Part shown: piece by piece, positions 7,877 to 17,370 of the stretch
Layout: every line of letters begins with the position of its first letter
Numbering within the stretch: the stretch's first letter is position 1
Assembly: GCF_014192015.1 (NCBI RefSeq)
Contig: NZ_JACHXJ010000001.1
Span: 434,001-498,000, forward strand
DNA length: 64,000 bases
Direction of reading: 5' to 3'
Source: Paenibacillus rhizosphaerae
GTDB taxonomy: Bacteria > Bacillota > Bacilli > Paenibacillales > Paenibacillaceae
Translations under genes and position numbers: made by a program
Notes under the pieces: model-generated
Seen by the model: only the letters and a program-made list of their open reading frames with translations
Databases searched by the model: none
Told to the model about the DNA's origin: nothing

Positions 7877-9909
7877 TGTCCACGCTGATGATGAAAGTAA
7901 AAAAGCTTCGCAGGATGCCGCTGCATGCGGCGGCGGCCAAGGTCGCGGAAAAAGCGCTTGAGGAAACGCGCACAGCCTATCTCAGCATCCTTCACAGGCT
8001 GGCTCCGGCCGTGCTGAAGCCGAGCCTGTTTAGCGGATTCCGAAGCTGCGGCCGCTTCCTGTTCGATCCCCAGGATAAGGAGCGGTATACCGAGCTGCTG
8101 CGCGAAGGGGGTGCCGATACGGAAATTATCCGGCGGGCGGACCATATCTGCGCCCATGAGTTCGATTTGCTGGGATCGGGTCCCGTGATCCTCGGGGAGC
8201 GCCTTCCCTGGCACGAAGACTTCAAGACGGGATTCCGCTGGGAGCCCCGGTATTATAAACGAATCCGAACGGTCGATTTATCGAACCGGGCTGACGTGAA
8301 GGTTCCCTGGGAGCTTTCGCGTTTTCAGCATGTCTTCACGTTGGGGAAAGCTTATTGGCTGACAGGCAGAGAAGGGTATGCGCTTGAATTTCAAGCCCAG
8401 CTGGATGACTGGATCGAGGAGAATCCACCCGAAATGTCGGTAAACTGGACCTGCGCGATGGATGTGGCGATCCGTGCCGTCAACTGGATTGCGGGCATCT
8501 ATTTTTTTCGGGACAGCCCTTCGCTGCCTGAAGCGTTCTGGGACCGGCTTCATGCCTCGCTGTACAGGCACGGCGGGTTTATTATGAACAATTTGGAGAA
8601 CACGGGCGAGCATACGGGAAACCACTATTTATCCAATCTCACCGGGTTGATCGGGCTGGGCCTTTATTTTGGGGATATGGAGGTGCACGGCAAAGGAATA
8701 AGCGGATCAAGCCCCAAGGAGTGGCTCGCTTACGGCATCCGGGAAACCGAGCGGGAAATGTTCGTGCAGGTGAACGGGGACGGATCGAACTATGAGGCTT
8801 CCACTTCCTATCACCGGCTCGTCGCCGAGCTGTTTGTCCTGTCTTCGGTCTGGTGCCGCAGCAACGGGATCGAATTCACGCCGGATTACATGAAGCGGCT
8901 CGAGAAGATGCACGAGTTCATGCTGGACCTCATGAAACCCGACGGGCGAACGCCGATCGTCGGCGACGCGGACAACGGACGGGTGATGATCGCGTCCGGT
9001 TACGGCCGGTTGTCGCCGGCGGATTGCCGCTATATGCTGGCCGTGGCCGGCGAGCTGTTCGACCGCGACGATTTCCGCACCGCCGGACGCCTGCACCGTG
9101 AGGAAGCGATGTGGATTGCGGGGCTGCCTCCCTCGCACCGGACCTATGGCGAGCCTGAACGCGCGCCCTCGCCCCGGCTTTCCGCGGCGTATCCGGACGG
9201 CGGCTATTATGTGCTGCGCAGCAGCCTGGCGTACTGCCTGGTGCGCTGCGGAGAGCTGTCTTTTCGCGGCCAGGGGGCCCACAGCCACAACGACCAGCTG
9301 AGCTTTGAGCTTCAGGTGTCCGGCCAGGATATCTTTGTCGATCCGGGTGCCTATATTTACTCCGCCGATTACCGGCTGCGCAACCTGTTCCGCAGTACGG
9401 GCATGCATAACACCGTTCAAGTTGGCGGGCATGAACAAAACGATTTTGATGAACATGAGCTGTTTCTGATGCGGGAGCAGTCTTTCGCGCGCTGTGATGC
9501 GTTCAGGGAAAGCTTTTTCGCAGGCAGCCATTCGGGTTATGCCGGCAAGTGCGGCGTCATCCATCGGCGCGTGTTTGATTTTCGCGAGGGAGAACTGACG
9601 CTGTCCGACCGTCTGGATCCGGTGTCACCGGGAGCGGAAGAGATCCGGGAGATCCGGGAATTTACGGCTTCATTCATGCTCGCGCCGGGTGCCGCTGCAG
9701 CTATTACGGATGACATAGTCCACATTCGCCAAGCTGGAATAACGATACATATGAGTTTTGAGGGGGCATCCGCCGTCCAGCTGGAAGATTCCTGGGTTTC
9801 GGAACGATATGGCGTGAGGAGCGCAAGCCGGCTGATCCGGATCCGCAGCAGTCATCCGGAAGGGCTACGTACCCGCATACGTTGGAAATCGCAGCAGATA
9901 CACAGGTAG
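7876..9909 (+). CDS. Heparinase II/III-family polysaccharide lyase
   Basis: 677 residues with the two-part layout of heparinase II/III and alginate-lyase-like proteins. The N-terminal alpha/alpha toroid contains NTGEHTGNHYLSN (about 242-254). The C-terminal beta-sandwich begins around the HSHNDQLSFE segment (His469, His471, Asp473), which holds conserved catalytic or metal-site residues, followed by FVDPGAY. Such lyases cleave uronic-acid links by beta-elimination. No clear signal peptide is visible. The location directly after a uronate-forming dehydrogenase suggests it acts on the polymer made here, for chain-length control or release (inference). Confidence 0.88.
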   Translation: MSTLMMKVKKLRRMPLHAAAAKVAEKALEETRTAYLSILHRLAPAVLKPSLFSGFRSCGRFLFDPQDKERYTELLREGGADTEIIRRADHICAHEFDLLGSGPVILGERLPWHEDFKTGFRWEPRYYKRIRTVDLSNRADVKVPWELSRFQHVFTLGKAYWLTGREGYALEFQAQLDDWIEENPPEMSVNWTCAMDVAIRAVNWIAGIYFFRDSPSLPEAFWDRLHASLYRHGGFIMNNLENTGEHTGNHYLSNLTGLIGLGLYFGDMEVHGKGISGSSPKEWLAYGIRETEREMFVQVNGDGSNYEASTSYHRLVAELFVLSSVWCRSNGIEFTPDYMKRLEKMHEFMLDLMKPDGRTPIVGDADNGRVMIASGYGRLSPADCRYMLAVAGELFDRDDFRTAGRLHREEAMWIAGLPPSHRTYGEPERAPSPRLSAAYPDGGYYVLRSSLAYCLVRCGELSFRGQGAHSHNDQLSFELQVSGQDIFVDPGAYIYSADYRLRNLFRSTGMHNTVQVGGHEQNDFDEHELFLMREQSFARCDAFRESFFAGSHSGYAGKCGVIHRRVFDFREGELTLSDRLDPVSPGAEEIREIREFTASFMLAPGAAAAITDDIVHIRQAGITIHMSFEGASAVQLEDSWVSERYGVRSASRLIRIRSSHPEGLRTRIRWKSQQIHR

Positions 9910-9956
9910 ACTTAGTAAACAATCGCAGCAGCTCAAGTGAACGGGGTGATCCTTCC

Positions 9957-11078
9957 ATGAAAATCGTATTCATCGGTCCGCTTCCGCCTCCGCGCGGCGG
10001 CGTATCCGTCCATCTCAGCCGTCTGTCCGCCGTCATGGAGCAGCAGGGCATCGATTATGAGATATACAACGAAGAAGCCAAGGGCGCGGCCCGCAGCCCA
10101 CACGTCCATCCTTTGAACCGGTACCGGCGGTTTCTGTTCAAGATCCCTTTTCTGAAGGGGGACATTCTCCATTTCCATACGATCGACCCGCGGCTTCGCA
10201 GTCTGCTTGGGCTGTATAAACGGCTTGGCCAAAAAATCATCCTGACGGTTCACGGCGTCAATCTGGAAGATCAGATCCGGCATTCCGGTCCACTGAGGCG
10301 GCGGATTCTTCTCCGCAGCCTGAAGAGCATCGACCTGATCATATGCGTCAATGAGGACACGACCCGGTTCTTGCGCGAACGGGGATTTCGTCATGACCAA
10401 GTGGTAACCATCCCGGCATATATTCACCCGCCGGACCGGGCAGAGGAGGCCAGGGCCATCCCTGCCGGGGTGTACACGTTTTTAGAAGAGGCGGATTTTG
10501 CGATTTGTGCGAACGGCTATGTCCGGTTTTACCGCGGGGAGGATTTGTACGGCTTCGATTTGTTGATCCAGCTGATGAAGGAACTGCGCGGACGCGGCAG
10601 CCGGATCCGGCTGTTGATTGCGGTTATGGGGGTCTCCGTGCAAAGCGGGGAAGAACGAAACCATTACATGAGGCTTCAACGGGAGCTCGACGAGCACGGC
10701 CTCAACGGCGACGTCATGTTCTATGAAGTGGACGATACGGAGTTCTATCCGATTCTGAAGAAGAGCCACTTATTCATCCGGCCGACGAACACGGACGGTT
10801 ACGGCATGTCCATTGCGGAGTCGCTGCACGGACGCATTCCTTGCGCGGCGAGCGACGTATGCAGGCGGCCGGAGGGGACGGTCGTGTTCCGCTCCCGGGA
10901 CTTGGCGGACCTTGCCGCCAAAGTTAGCGACATCATCGAACGCTATCCGCATTACAAGGAGCAGCTGCAGAACCTTCAAGTAAGGGATTATGCGGCGGAG
11001 CTCATCCAGGTCTATTCCAGCATTGCAGGAAAGGAATCGCCGAGTGGCAAGCCGGCTGTGGAGGTCTATGGAAAATAA
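9957..11078 (+). CDS. Glycosyltransferase, GT4-like
   Basis: 373-residue predicted cytoplasmic GT-B glycosyltransferase. The N-terminus MKIVFIGPLPPPRGGVSVH has the glycine-rich acceptor-side loop of GT4 enzymes. The C-terminal half carries FIRPTNTDGYGMSIAESL, the donor-sugar-binding region with the EX7E-like spacing. Start chosen at ATG 9957 after GGGGTGAT; the frame is open upstream without a better start. It should add one sugar to the lipid-linked repeat unit; donor and linkage cannot be read from sequence. Confidence 0.88.
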   Translation: MKIVFIGPLPPPRGGVSVHLSRLSAVMEQQGIDYEIYNEEAKGAARSPHVHPLNRYRRFLFKIPFLKGDILHFHTIDPRLRSLLGLYKRLGQKIILTVHGVNLEDQIRHSGPLRRRILLRSLKSIDLIICVNEDTTRFLRERGFRHDQVVTIPAYIHPPDRAEEARAIPAGVYTFLEEADFAICANGYVRFYRGEDLYGFDLLIQLMKELRGRGSRIRLLIAVMGVSVQSGEERNHYMRLQRELDEHGLNGDVMFYEVDDTEFYPILKKSHLFIRPTNTDGYGMSIAESLHGRIPCAASDVCRRPEGTVVFRSRDLADLAAKVSDIIERYPHYKEQLQNLQVRDYAAELIQVYSSIAGKESPSGKPAVEVYGK

Positions 11079-12552
11079 AAAAATTCTCTCCAACGGCGTC
11101 GCCTATTTCTGTTCCTCCCTGATGACCCAAATGGTGAACCTAATCCTCATCCCGCTGTACACCCGCAACTTAAGCCAGCAGCAGTACGGACAATATGACA
11201 TCATTCTCAGCATTCAGCAGCTGCTGGCGCTCGGGATTACGCTGGGCGTATATTCGGGCATGGTCCGGTTTTACCATGATTACGACAACAAGCTGGAGCT
11301 GAGAAATACGGCGGTGAATTTTTCCCTGCTGTGGGGGCTGGCATTTATCCTCGTGACATGGGCCGTAAATCCCTGGATCTACCCCCATGTGTTCGTTCAG
11401 TTCTCAGATTCCACCCATCTGTTTATTCCCTATGTCGTGATGAGCTCGGTGCTGGCCTGTCATAACTTGATCTATTCCAGCTACTATACGATGCAGTTTA
11501 AGGCGCTGCTCGCCAGCAGCATCCAAATCGCCACCGTGGCGTTCACGCTGGTCTACGCCCTGTACTTTTTTCTGGTGCTGAAGATGGGGGTTCTCGGTAT
11601 TCTGCAGGCTCAGCTCTGCGGCCACTTGACGGTGTTCGTCCTGCTTTTCCTCATTCATATCCGGCAGTACCGTTTCAGGCTGAGTATCCGGAAGCTGCGG
11701 ATGATGCTCGGCTACGGCACGGGTTTGATGATAGGCGATGTCTCCGCGTGGGTTCTGTCCCTCAGCGACCGTTTTCTAATCAAGGGCTTTCTGAACCTGT
11801 CTTCGGTAGCGGTATATTCCATCGGTTATAAAATCGGTATGCTGATCAATCCGGTGTTCATCAACCCGTTCATGTCCGTATTCACGCCGTTCAAATACGC
11901 AATGTACAAGGAAACGGCCGGACCGGAGCAGATCCGTAACATGTTCAGGCTGTACAACTTCGTAGGCTGGCTGTGCGTGCTCGGGCTCTCGCTGTTTGCC
12001 AACATTGCCACGCAGCTGGTTGCCACCGAGGCATACCGGGATGCGAACTACATTATCCCGATCGTGGCGATTTCGTATTTTTTAGCCGGTGCGGCCGACT
12101 TCTATGCGCTGGGGCTCCATATCGCCAGAAAAATGAAGCTGTACTCGATGATTATCATCACGGCCGCTCTGATCAACGTCGGCTGTAACGTGGCGCTTAT
12201 TCCGCTTCTTGGGCTGTACGGATCGGCCATATCCACCGTGATCGCTTATATGGCTTCGAATTATTTGTTTTACCGATTTGGCACCAAGTATTATTCGATT
12301 GGGCTCGGTCTGCTGTTTCCGTACAAGTACTTGTCCGTTACCCTGCCGATTTACGGCATTTATTTCGTCTTGATGCAGGTCATCCACTCCGTGCTGCTGG
12401 AGATTCTGTTTAATGGAATTCTCTGCTGCGGCTTCGTTTACTTATGCCTGCTGTGCAAGCTGGTGACCCGGGCGGAGCTGGGAGGGATGATCCGGCAGGT
12501 GCTCAAGCAGAAGTCCAATATGTCCATGAAAGGAGTCCAATCCGAGCTATGA
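11068..12552 (+). CDS. Wzx-type oligosaccharide flippase
   Basis: 494-residue integral membrane protein of the MATE/MurJ/PST superfamily, with about 12-14 hydrophobic helices from NGVAYFCSSLMTQMVNLILIP onward. It should move the undecaprenyl-linked repeat unit across the membrane. GGAGG lies only three bases before ATG 11068, tight but usable; an in-frame ATG at 10990 lies inside the preceding gene and is not favoured. Overlaps the upstream glycosyltransferase gene by 11 nt and the next gene by an ATGA overlap, so translation is probably coupled. Confidence 0.92.
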   Translation: MENKKILSNGVAYFCSSLMTQMVNLILIPLYTRNLSQQQYGQYDIILSIQQLLALGITLGVYSGMVRFYHDYDNKLELRNTAVNFSLLWGLAFILVTWAVNPWIYPHVFVQFSDSTHLFIPYVVMSSVLACHNLIYSSYYTMQFKALLASSIQIATVAFTLVYALYFFLVLKMGVLGILQAQLCGHLTVFVLLFLIHIRQYRFRLSIRKLRMMLGYGTGLMIGDVSAWVLSLSDRFLIKGFLNLSSVAVYSIGYKIGMLINPVFINPFMSVFTPFKYAMYKETAGPEQIRNMFRLYNFVGWLCVLGLSLFANIATQLVATEAYRDANYIIPIVAISYFLAGAADFYALGLHIARKMKLYSMIIITAALINVGCNVALIPLLGLYGSAISTVIAYMASNYLFYRFGTKYYSIGLGLLFPYKYLSVTLPIYGIYFVLMQVIHSVLLEILFNGILCCGFVYLCLLCKLVTRAELGGMIRQVLKQKSNMSMKGVQSEL

Positions 12553-13679
12553 ATACCCGAATTGTGACCGATATGGAGGGGTTTCAAAGCCTTCAGGAAG
12601 ACTGGGAGCGGTTGGAGCTTCAGGATCCGGATGCGACCTATTACAGTACGTTCCAGTTCAATTATTTCTGGTGGAAAACCCACTCCAAGGACCCGGGCAA
12701 ACGGCTTTTTATCGTGTGCTGCCTCCTGGACAACAGGGTTGTGGGGATCGCCCCGCTCATGATCCGCCGTGACCGCAGCAGGCTGTTCAGCTGCAGCACG
12801 CTTTGCTTTATCGGACAGGGCGATTATTTCACCTTTTTGCTCGAAAGGGGGAGCGGAAACGAAATCAAGATCCTGAAGGAGCTGTTCGGCGCTTTTCACG
12901 CCCATGACAGCCTCTGGGACAAATTCGAACTGATCCATCTGACGCAGGAGTCGCAGCTGCTCCACTACCTGCTTCGCCATGAGCAGTATAACGAACATGT
13001 GCAGTATCTCACTTCCTGTCCGGTGATCCCGATCAGGGAGCATGAGACCTACGAGCGGCTGAGCCAAACGAAGGATTTTATCAAAATGAAAAAGACGCGG
13101 GATAAGTTCCGCAAACAGGTAAACTACCGGTTTAAGGTCGTTACCGGCGAACAGAACGCGGAAATCTACGATCGTGTAGCCCGGGTTCACCTCCTTCTCA
13201 AGGAGTACCTGCAGTCCGAAAAAGGCAGGTCCGAAAGGCGAAGCCTGTTTGAAAACCAGTACACCGACGAGTTTCTCAGACGGCTTTTCCGCAATAACGA
13301 TCGGGTGGTCGTCTTTCTGCTCGAGGATGAACGCGGGGAAATTATCAACTACAGCATCTGCTATCTGTACAAGGATGTTCTGTACGATTGGAATTCGGGT
13401 TACGCCCCCGAATATTCTTCTTCTCACGGCTTGGCCAACGTGCTCATGATCGAAACGCTGGAGCATTTGTTCAAGGAGAAGCTCGGCAAGCGGCTCGACT
13501 GCGGAGCAGGCAGCTATGCCTGGAAGTTTAAATGGACCAGCCGGTTCAACGTAAACTACACCTTCAAGATGTGGAACCTGCTGAAAGCCAGGGGCCGGTT
13601 GTACCGGTTCTTGTCCGGATTCAAGACCATGCTTCAAACCGCCTTCATCATGACCGGAATGATCGAGATCATGCTGTAA
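12549..13679 (+). CDS. GNAT/FemAB-like acetyltransferase, paralog 1 (BioF2/CelD-type)
   Basis: 376 residues. The N-terminal part (DWERLELQDPDATYYSTFQF, NYFWWKTH) and the C-terminal GAGSYAWKFKW segment mark the BioF2-like acetyltransferase family, often called CelD. These occur in polysaccharide operons and are thought to acylate sugars or act as FemAB-like transferases; the reaction is not established. ATG overlaps the previous stop (ATGA). It is clearly homologous to the next gene over its whole length, showing a tandem duplication. Confidence 0.82.
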   Translation: MNTRIVTDMEGFQSLQEDWERLELQDPDATYYSTFQFNYFWWKTHSKDPGKRLFIVCCLLDNRVVGIAPLMIRRDRSRLFSCSTLCFIGQGDYFTFLLERGSGNEIKILKELFGAFHAHDSLWDKFELIHLTQESQLLHYLLRHEQYNEHVQYLTSCPVIPIREHETYERLSQTKDFIKMKKTRDKFRKQVNYRFKVVTGEQNAEIYDRVARVHLLLKEYLQSEKGRSERRSLFENQYTDEFLRRLFRNNDRVVVFLLEDERGEIINYSICYLYKDVLYDWNSGYAPEYSSSHGLANVLMIETLEHLFKEKLGKRLDCGAGSYAWKFKWTSRFNVNYTFKMWNLLKARGRLYRFLSGFKTMLQTAFIMTGMIEIML

Positions 13680-13731
13680 TGCCTGAGCGGCAGCCGAGTT
13701 GACTCAAGGATAAAGGAGTTTAACTGGAATC

Positions 13732-14853
13732 ATGAGTATAAAAATTGTTAACGATACCGATGGATTCCTTGGCATTCAAAAGGATTGGGAGCGCTTGCAG
13801 GAGCTGGACGACGAATTGACCTACTATAGCACCTTTCATTATAACTATGCATGGTGGCTGACCTTTGGAGAGGACCGGAACAACAAGCTGTTCATTATTT
13901 GCTGCAGCCGGGACAACGAAATGGTCGGCATCGCTCCGCTCGTCATCCGTACGGTGGATAAAAAAATCGTGAAATGCCATGTGCTCGGCTTTATGGGCAA
14001 GGGTGATTATTTCAATTTCATCCTCAATTCCCAAAAGGGCAGTCCGGCTGCGATCATCAAAGAAATTTTCAAAGCCATCGAGGACCATTCGGACCTGTGG
14101 GACAAAATCGAATTGACACACCTGGCAACCGACACGTCGCTGCTTCATTTTTTGCTGCGCCATGACAAGTACAATCCGAGCATCAAGTACCTCACCTCCT
14201 GTCCGAGCATCCGAATCGGCGGTTTGGATACCGCAGCCGGGTGGGAGACGACCGGAATCAATGCCAAGGCGAGAAAGAAGCTGAGGAAGCTCCAGCAGGA
14301 GACCGGTTATCAATTCAAAATGGTGGACTGCCGGCAAAGCGGCGATATTTACCACCGGATCTCCAATGTTCACAAGCAGGAGAAGGCGTATCTGCACGAG
14401 CAGAGGGGAAGGATCGACCGCAGAAGCCTGTTTGAAGACCAAAAGAATGAGGAGTTTTACAAGCGGGTATTCATGAATAACGACCAGGTCATCGCTTCCT
14501 TCCTCGAGCTTAAGGATTCGAGCGTGATGATCGCCTACCAGCTGTTTTTTCTGCACAGGGGAAAGCTGTACGGCTGGAATACCGGGTATTCGCCCGATTA
14601 TGCGAAATACGGCGTTTTCGACGTGCTGATGCTGGAAACGATCCGCCGGCTGATCGAGCTGGGGCAGGTGACGGACATCGATCTGGGTGCCGGTTCATAT
14701 CCGTGGAAGTTCCGGTGGACCAATCAATTTACCGTCATGTATTCGCTGCAAATGTGGAACAATGACCGCCTTCACACCAGGCTGTACCGAATGCTGGTGA
14801 AGGGGAAGGGGATCTTGAAGTACCTGAACCGGAAAACCGCTATGCATTCCTGA
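13732..14853 (+). CDS. GNAT/FemAB-like acetyltransferase, paralog 2
   Basis: 373 residues, collinear with the preceding protein: both open with a T/NDxxGFxxxQxDWERL pattern, share YYSTFxxNYxWW, IAPLxIR, a GKGDYF/GQGDYF segment, LTSCPxIxI, and end with GAGSYPWKFRWTNQF or its equivalent. Starts at ATG 13732 after AAGGAG. The two copies have diverged, so they probably act on different acceptors or positions. The catalytic mechanism is unknown. Encoded between the flippase gene and the deacetylase-like gene. Confidence 0.82.
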   Translation: MSIKIVNDTDGFLGIQKDWERLQELDDELTYYSTFHYNYAWWLTFGEDRNNKLFIICCSRDNEMVGIAPLVIRTVDKKIVKCHVLGFMGKGDYFNFILNSQKGSPAAIIKEIFKAIEDHSDLWDKIELTHLATDTSLLHFLLRHDKYNPSIKYLTSCPSIRIGGLDTAAGWETTGINAKARKKLRKLQQETGYQFKMVDCRQSGDIYHRISNVHKQEKAYLHEQRGRIDRRSLFEDQKNEEFYKRVFMNNDQVIASFLELKDSSVMIAYQLFFLHRGKLYGWNTGYSPDYAKYGVFDVLMLETIRRLIELGQVTDIDLGAGSYPWKFRWTNQFTVMYSLQMWNNDRLHTRLYRMLVKGKGILKYLNRKTAMHS

Positions 14854-14892
14854 TGCCGTGGGGTGAAGGAAAAGGATAAGGGGAAAATCGTC

Positions 14893-16110
14893 ATGTACAT
14901 GGAGAAATGCAAATGGTTTAACGGCGCCGATTCGCCCGTTTTTTTTATGGTCGATGATCTGGCCAATACGTGGGTGGACGTCAACCATAACGGAATTCCC
15001 GACCTGGAGGAGGATTGGGGATACTGCAAAAATGGAGAAAACTCTTCCTTCCGGTACTTGAATGAGCATATCCTGCGGCTATTTCCGCAGGTCAAGGTAA
15101 CCTTCTTCGTTCCGGTAGGGATCCGGTCCGGCTTGTCCGATCAACCGGTGTGCAGGCAGACCTCCCTCCCGATCAACGCCGACGAGGAGAGTAAGGCTTT
15201 CTTCCGCGGTATTCACCAGCACCCAAGCTATGAACTTGCCTATCATGGAACGACCCATGGCAGAACGGGACCGAATCCGGAGGATTTTGTACAGGAATGG
15301 GAGCTGTTCAAAAGCGCCGAAGAAGCACTGGAGCGTACGTTGGAAGGGATGTCGGTCTATGTGGATGCCGTCGGTGAAAGGCCGAGAGGCGGCAAATACT
15401 GCGGGTACGCCGGCAACGATTGCTCGGATGAAAGCATTGAAAGGGCCGGGTTCATTTGGTGGTGCAGATACTGGAACCGGGGGGCGGGAGACCCTGCGAT
15501 GAAACGGATCAGCGGCGGGGATCAAGATCCGCTCACGAACTTCGATATTAAACGCTTTGGCGAAGGCGGCGTCATTGACATTCCCTCGACAGTGGACGGA
15601 GGGCTGCTGAACGGGGTTTACCGGCCGGAAGCTTCCTTGAAGGGGATGGCCAAACGGCTCTTAAAGACGCCACTTCGCCGCTGGAAGCTCCGTGAACTGG
15701 ATTATTTGCTGGAGAATAGGCTGGTCATCGGGATTCAGGAGCATATTTCCCCCGCACGCGACGACGGAAAAAGGCAGTCCCCCAACATTTTTGACGATTG
15801 CGGCAGCTTGCAGGCGATTTTTCGTTATTTGGAAGGGAGAAACGTATGGTACTGCACCGGGTCGGAGCTCGCCGATTACGTGAATCTCCGGGATCATGTG
15901 CAGGTCGTGACCTATCCGGGCGAGGAAAAGTTGTTTACCCTGGAGCACGAATCCAGATACGGAAACGGCATTCTCTCGCTGAAGCTGGACCTGTCCAATC
16001 CCGCAAACATCCTGCTGCCCGACGGCACGGCGGTCCGGGTAACGGCAGGGATCGCGAACCTTCCGGTCATGAAAGGGGAATATTTCATTCGGAAAGGTGA
16101 AATCAGATGA
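14893..16110 (+). CDS. Polysaccharide deacetylase-like protein
   Basis: 405 residues. The core resembles the NodB/polysaccharide-deacetylase fold: SPVFFMVDDLANTW near the N-terminus would be the first metal-ligand Asp region (VDD), and YELAYHGTTHGR carries the paired histidines (HxxxH-like). A C-terminal beta-rich extension follows. This suggests N- or O-deacetylation of sugars, but the motifs are divergent and a lyase or hydrolase role cannot be excluded. ATG 14893 is preferred because AAGGGG precedes it; GTG 14863 would extend it by ten residues. No signal peptide, so action is likely cytoplasmic. Overlaps the next gene by 4 nt. Confidence 0.72.
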   Translation: MYMEKCKWFNGADSPVFFMVDDLANTWVDVNHNGIPDLEEDWGYCKNGENSSFRYLNEHILRLFPQVKVTFFVPVGIRSGLSDQPVCRQTSLPINADEESKAFFRGIHQHPSYELAYHGTTHGRTGPNPEDFVQEWELFKSAEEALERTLEGMSVYVDAVGERPRGGKYCGYAGNDCSDESIERAGFIWWCRYWNRGAGDPAMKRISGGDQDPLTNFDIKRFGEGGVIDIPSTVDGGLLNGVYRPEASLKGMAKRLLKTPLRRWKLRELDYLLENRLVIGIQEHISPARDDGKRQSPNIFDDCGSLQAIFRYLEGRNVWYCTGSELADYVNLRDHVQVVTYPGEEKLFTLEHESRYGNGILSLKLDLSNPANILLPDGTAVRVTAGIANLPVMKGEYFIRKGEIR

Positions 16111-17369
16111 AGAAGACGATGATCGTCATCTCGGATTATACCGAAGGTGTGCCGGTGGTCGCATCCGTCCGGTATGCCGGGTTGATGAAGCATTTTAAGG
16201 AACAATACCGCCTTATCGTCGTGAACGACCGGAAATACGGCCCGACGCCAAGCCGGTATGCCGCTGTCAATTACAAATACGATACGCCCACCAGTACCTT
16301 TACGCAGACGATGGTAGGCGGGGAGACGTCCGGGAGAGGCATCAAGCAGCTTATTGAAGGAGTGCTCAGAAACAAATGGACGATCACGGCATGGAGGAAC
16401 TATAAGTACAGCTCCTATGCTTTCAGCCGAATGAACATCCGCCTCTTCCGCGAACTGGACGCCTGCCTGGAGCAGAACGAGGTATCGGCCGTATTTTTGA
16501 CGATACCGGATGTGTACGGACTGTACATCCTTGACCACATCAAACGCAAGGCACCGGGAATTCCGGTAGTGATCGAGATCAGGGACATTATCAACCACAA
16601 CATCGGGGAGGGCCAGCCCCGTCAGGCCTACCGCAGGGCGGAGAGGATGATCCCCCGGCTGGCGGACGAAATCGTGGCCGTGTCGCAGGGGATCCGGGAG
16701 CATTATGAACTTGGGCAAGAACGGCCGTCCATACGGCTGATCCGTAACGGCTACGACGAAGAACCGTTTCAAAACTGCGTATATCAACGTATTTCCGACA
16801 ATGTTCGCGAGCTGACAATGGCTCATATAGGCTCCATCTATAAAGGACGAAATATACATGCATTGATCGAAGGGCTGCAGCTGTTTTATGAGAGGTCCGG
16901 CATACGGATCAAGCTGAAAGTAGCAGGGCTGCTTGACCAGCAGGCGGCCAAGGATCTGTCCAATTTGAACATGACAGGTGACGGGGTTACGGTGGAGATC
17001 GTAGGAAGCGTCAGGCATGAGGCGGCGGCGTCCCTGCTGAAAGAAGCGGACGTGGCGGTCATTCTTACGCATACGAAGGGAAGCGATTATGCCATCCCGG
17101 GTAAAACCTTTGAATATATTGGCGCGTGTAAGCCGATCCTGGCCGTTACGGCCGACCGGGAGCTGGTGGAACTGGTCCACGGCCGCTACGGTATTTGCGC
17201 AGGCCATCACCGGGACAGCGTGGCGGATGGTTTGGCGGATTTGATCGCCAAGGAGTTCGATTTTTCCGGCCGGTCAGCCTTTTCCCGTACGAATCAGGCT
17301 GAGCAGATTCTGTCCATGATCAGGGAGCACATCCATGGAGCGACGCAAAAAAGAGTAAAGAGGGTATAA
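16107..17369 (+). CDS. Glycosyltransferase, GT4-like
   Basis: 420 residues, GT-B fold. N-terminal MIVISDYTEGVPVVASVRY is the acceptor-domain start. The C-terminal domain shows HIGSIYKGRNIHALIEGL (donor-domain first strand) and PGKTFEYIGACKPILAV, the conserved donor-contact E region. Start ATG 16107 forms an ATGA overlap with the upstream stop, so translation is coupled. Sugar donor unknown. One of four glycosyltransferases in the operon. Confidence 0.88.
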   Translation: MKKTMIVISDYTEGVPVVASVRYAGLMKHFKEQYRLIVVNDRKYGPTPSRYAAVNYKYDTPTSTFTQTMVGGETSGRGIKQLIEGVLRNKWTITAWRNYKYSSYAFSRMNIRLFRELDACLEQNEVSAVFLTIPDVYGLYILDHIKRKAPGIPVVIEIRDIINHNIGEGQPRQAYRRAERMIPRLADEIVAVSQGIREHYELGQERPSIRLIRNGYDEEPFQNCVYQRISDNVRELTMAHIGSIYKGRNIHALIEGLQLFYERSGIRIKLKVAGLLDQQAAKDLSNLNMTGDGVTVEIVGSVRHEAAASLLKEADVAVILTHTKGSDYAIPGKTFEYIGACKPILAVTADRELVELVHGRYGICAGHHRDSVADGLADLIAKEFDFSGRSAFSRTNQAEQILSMIREHIHGATQKRVKRV

Positions 17370-17370
17370 A

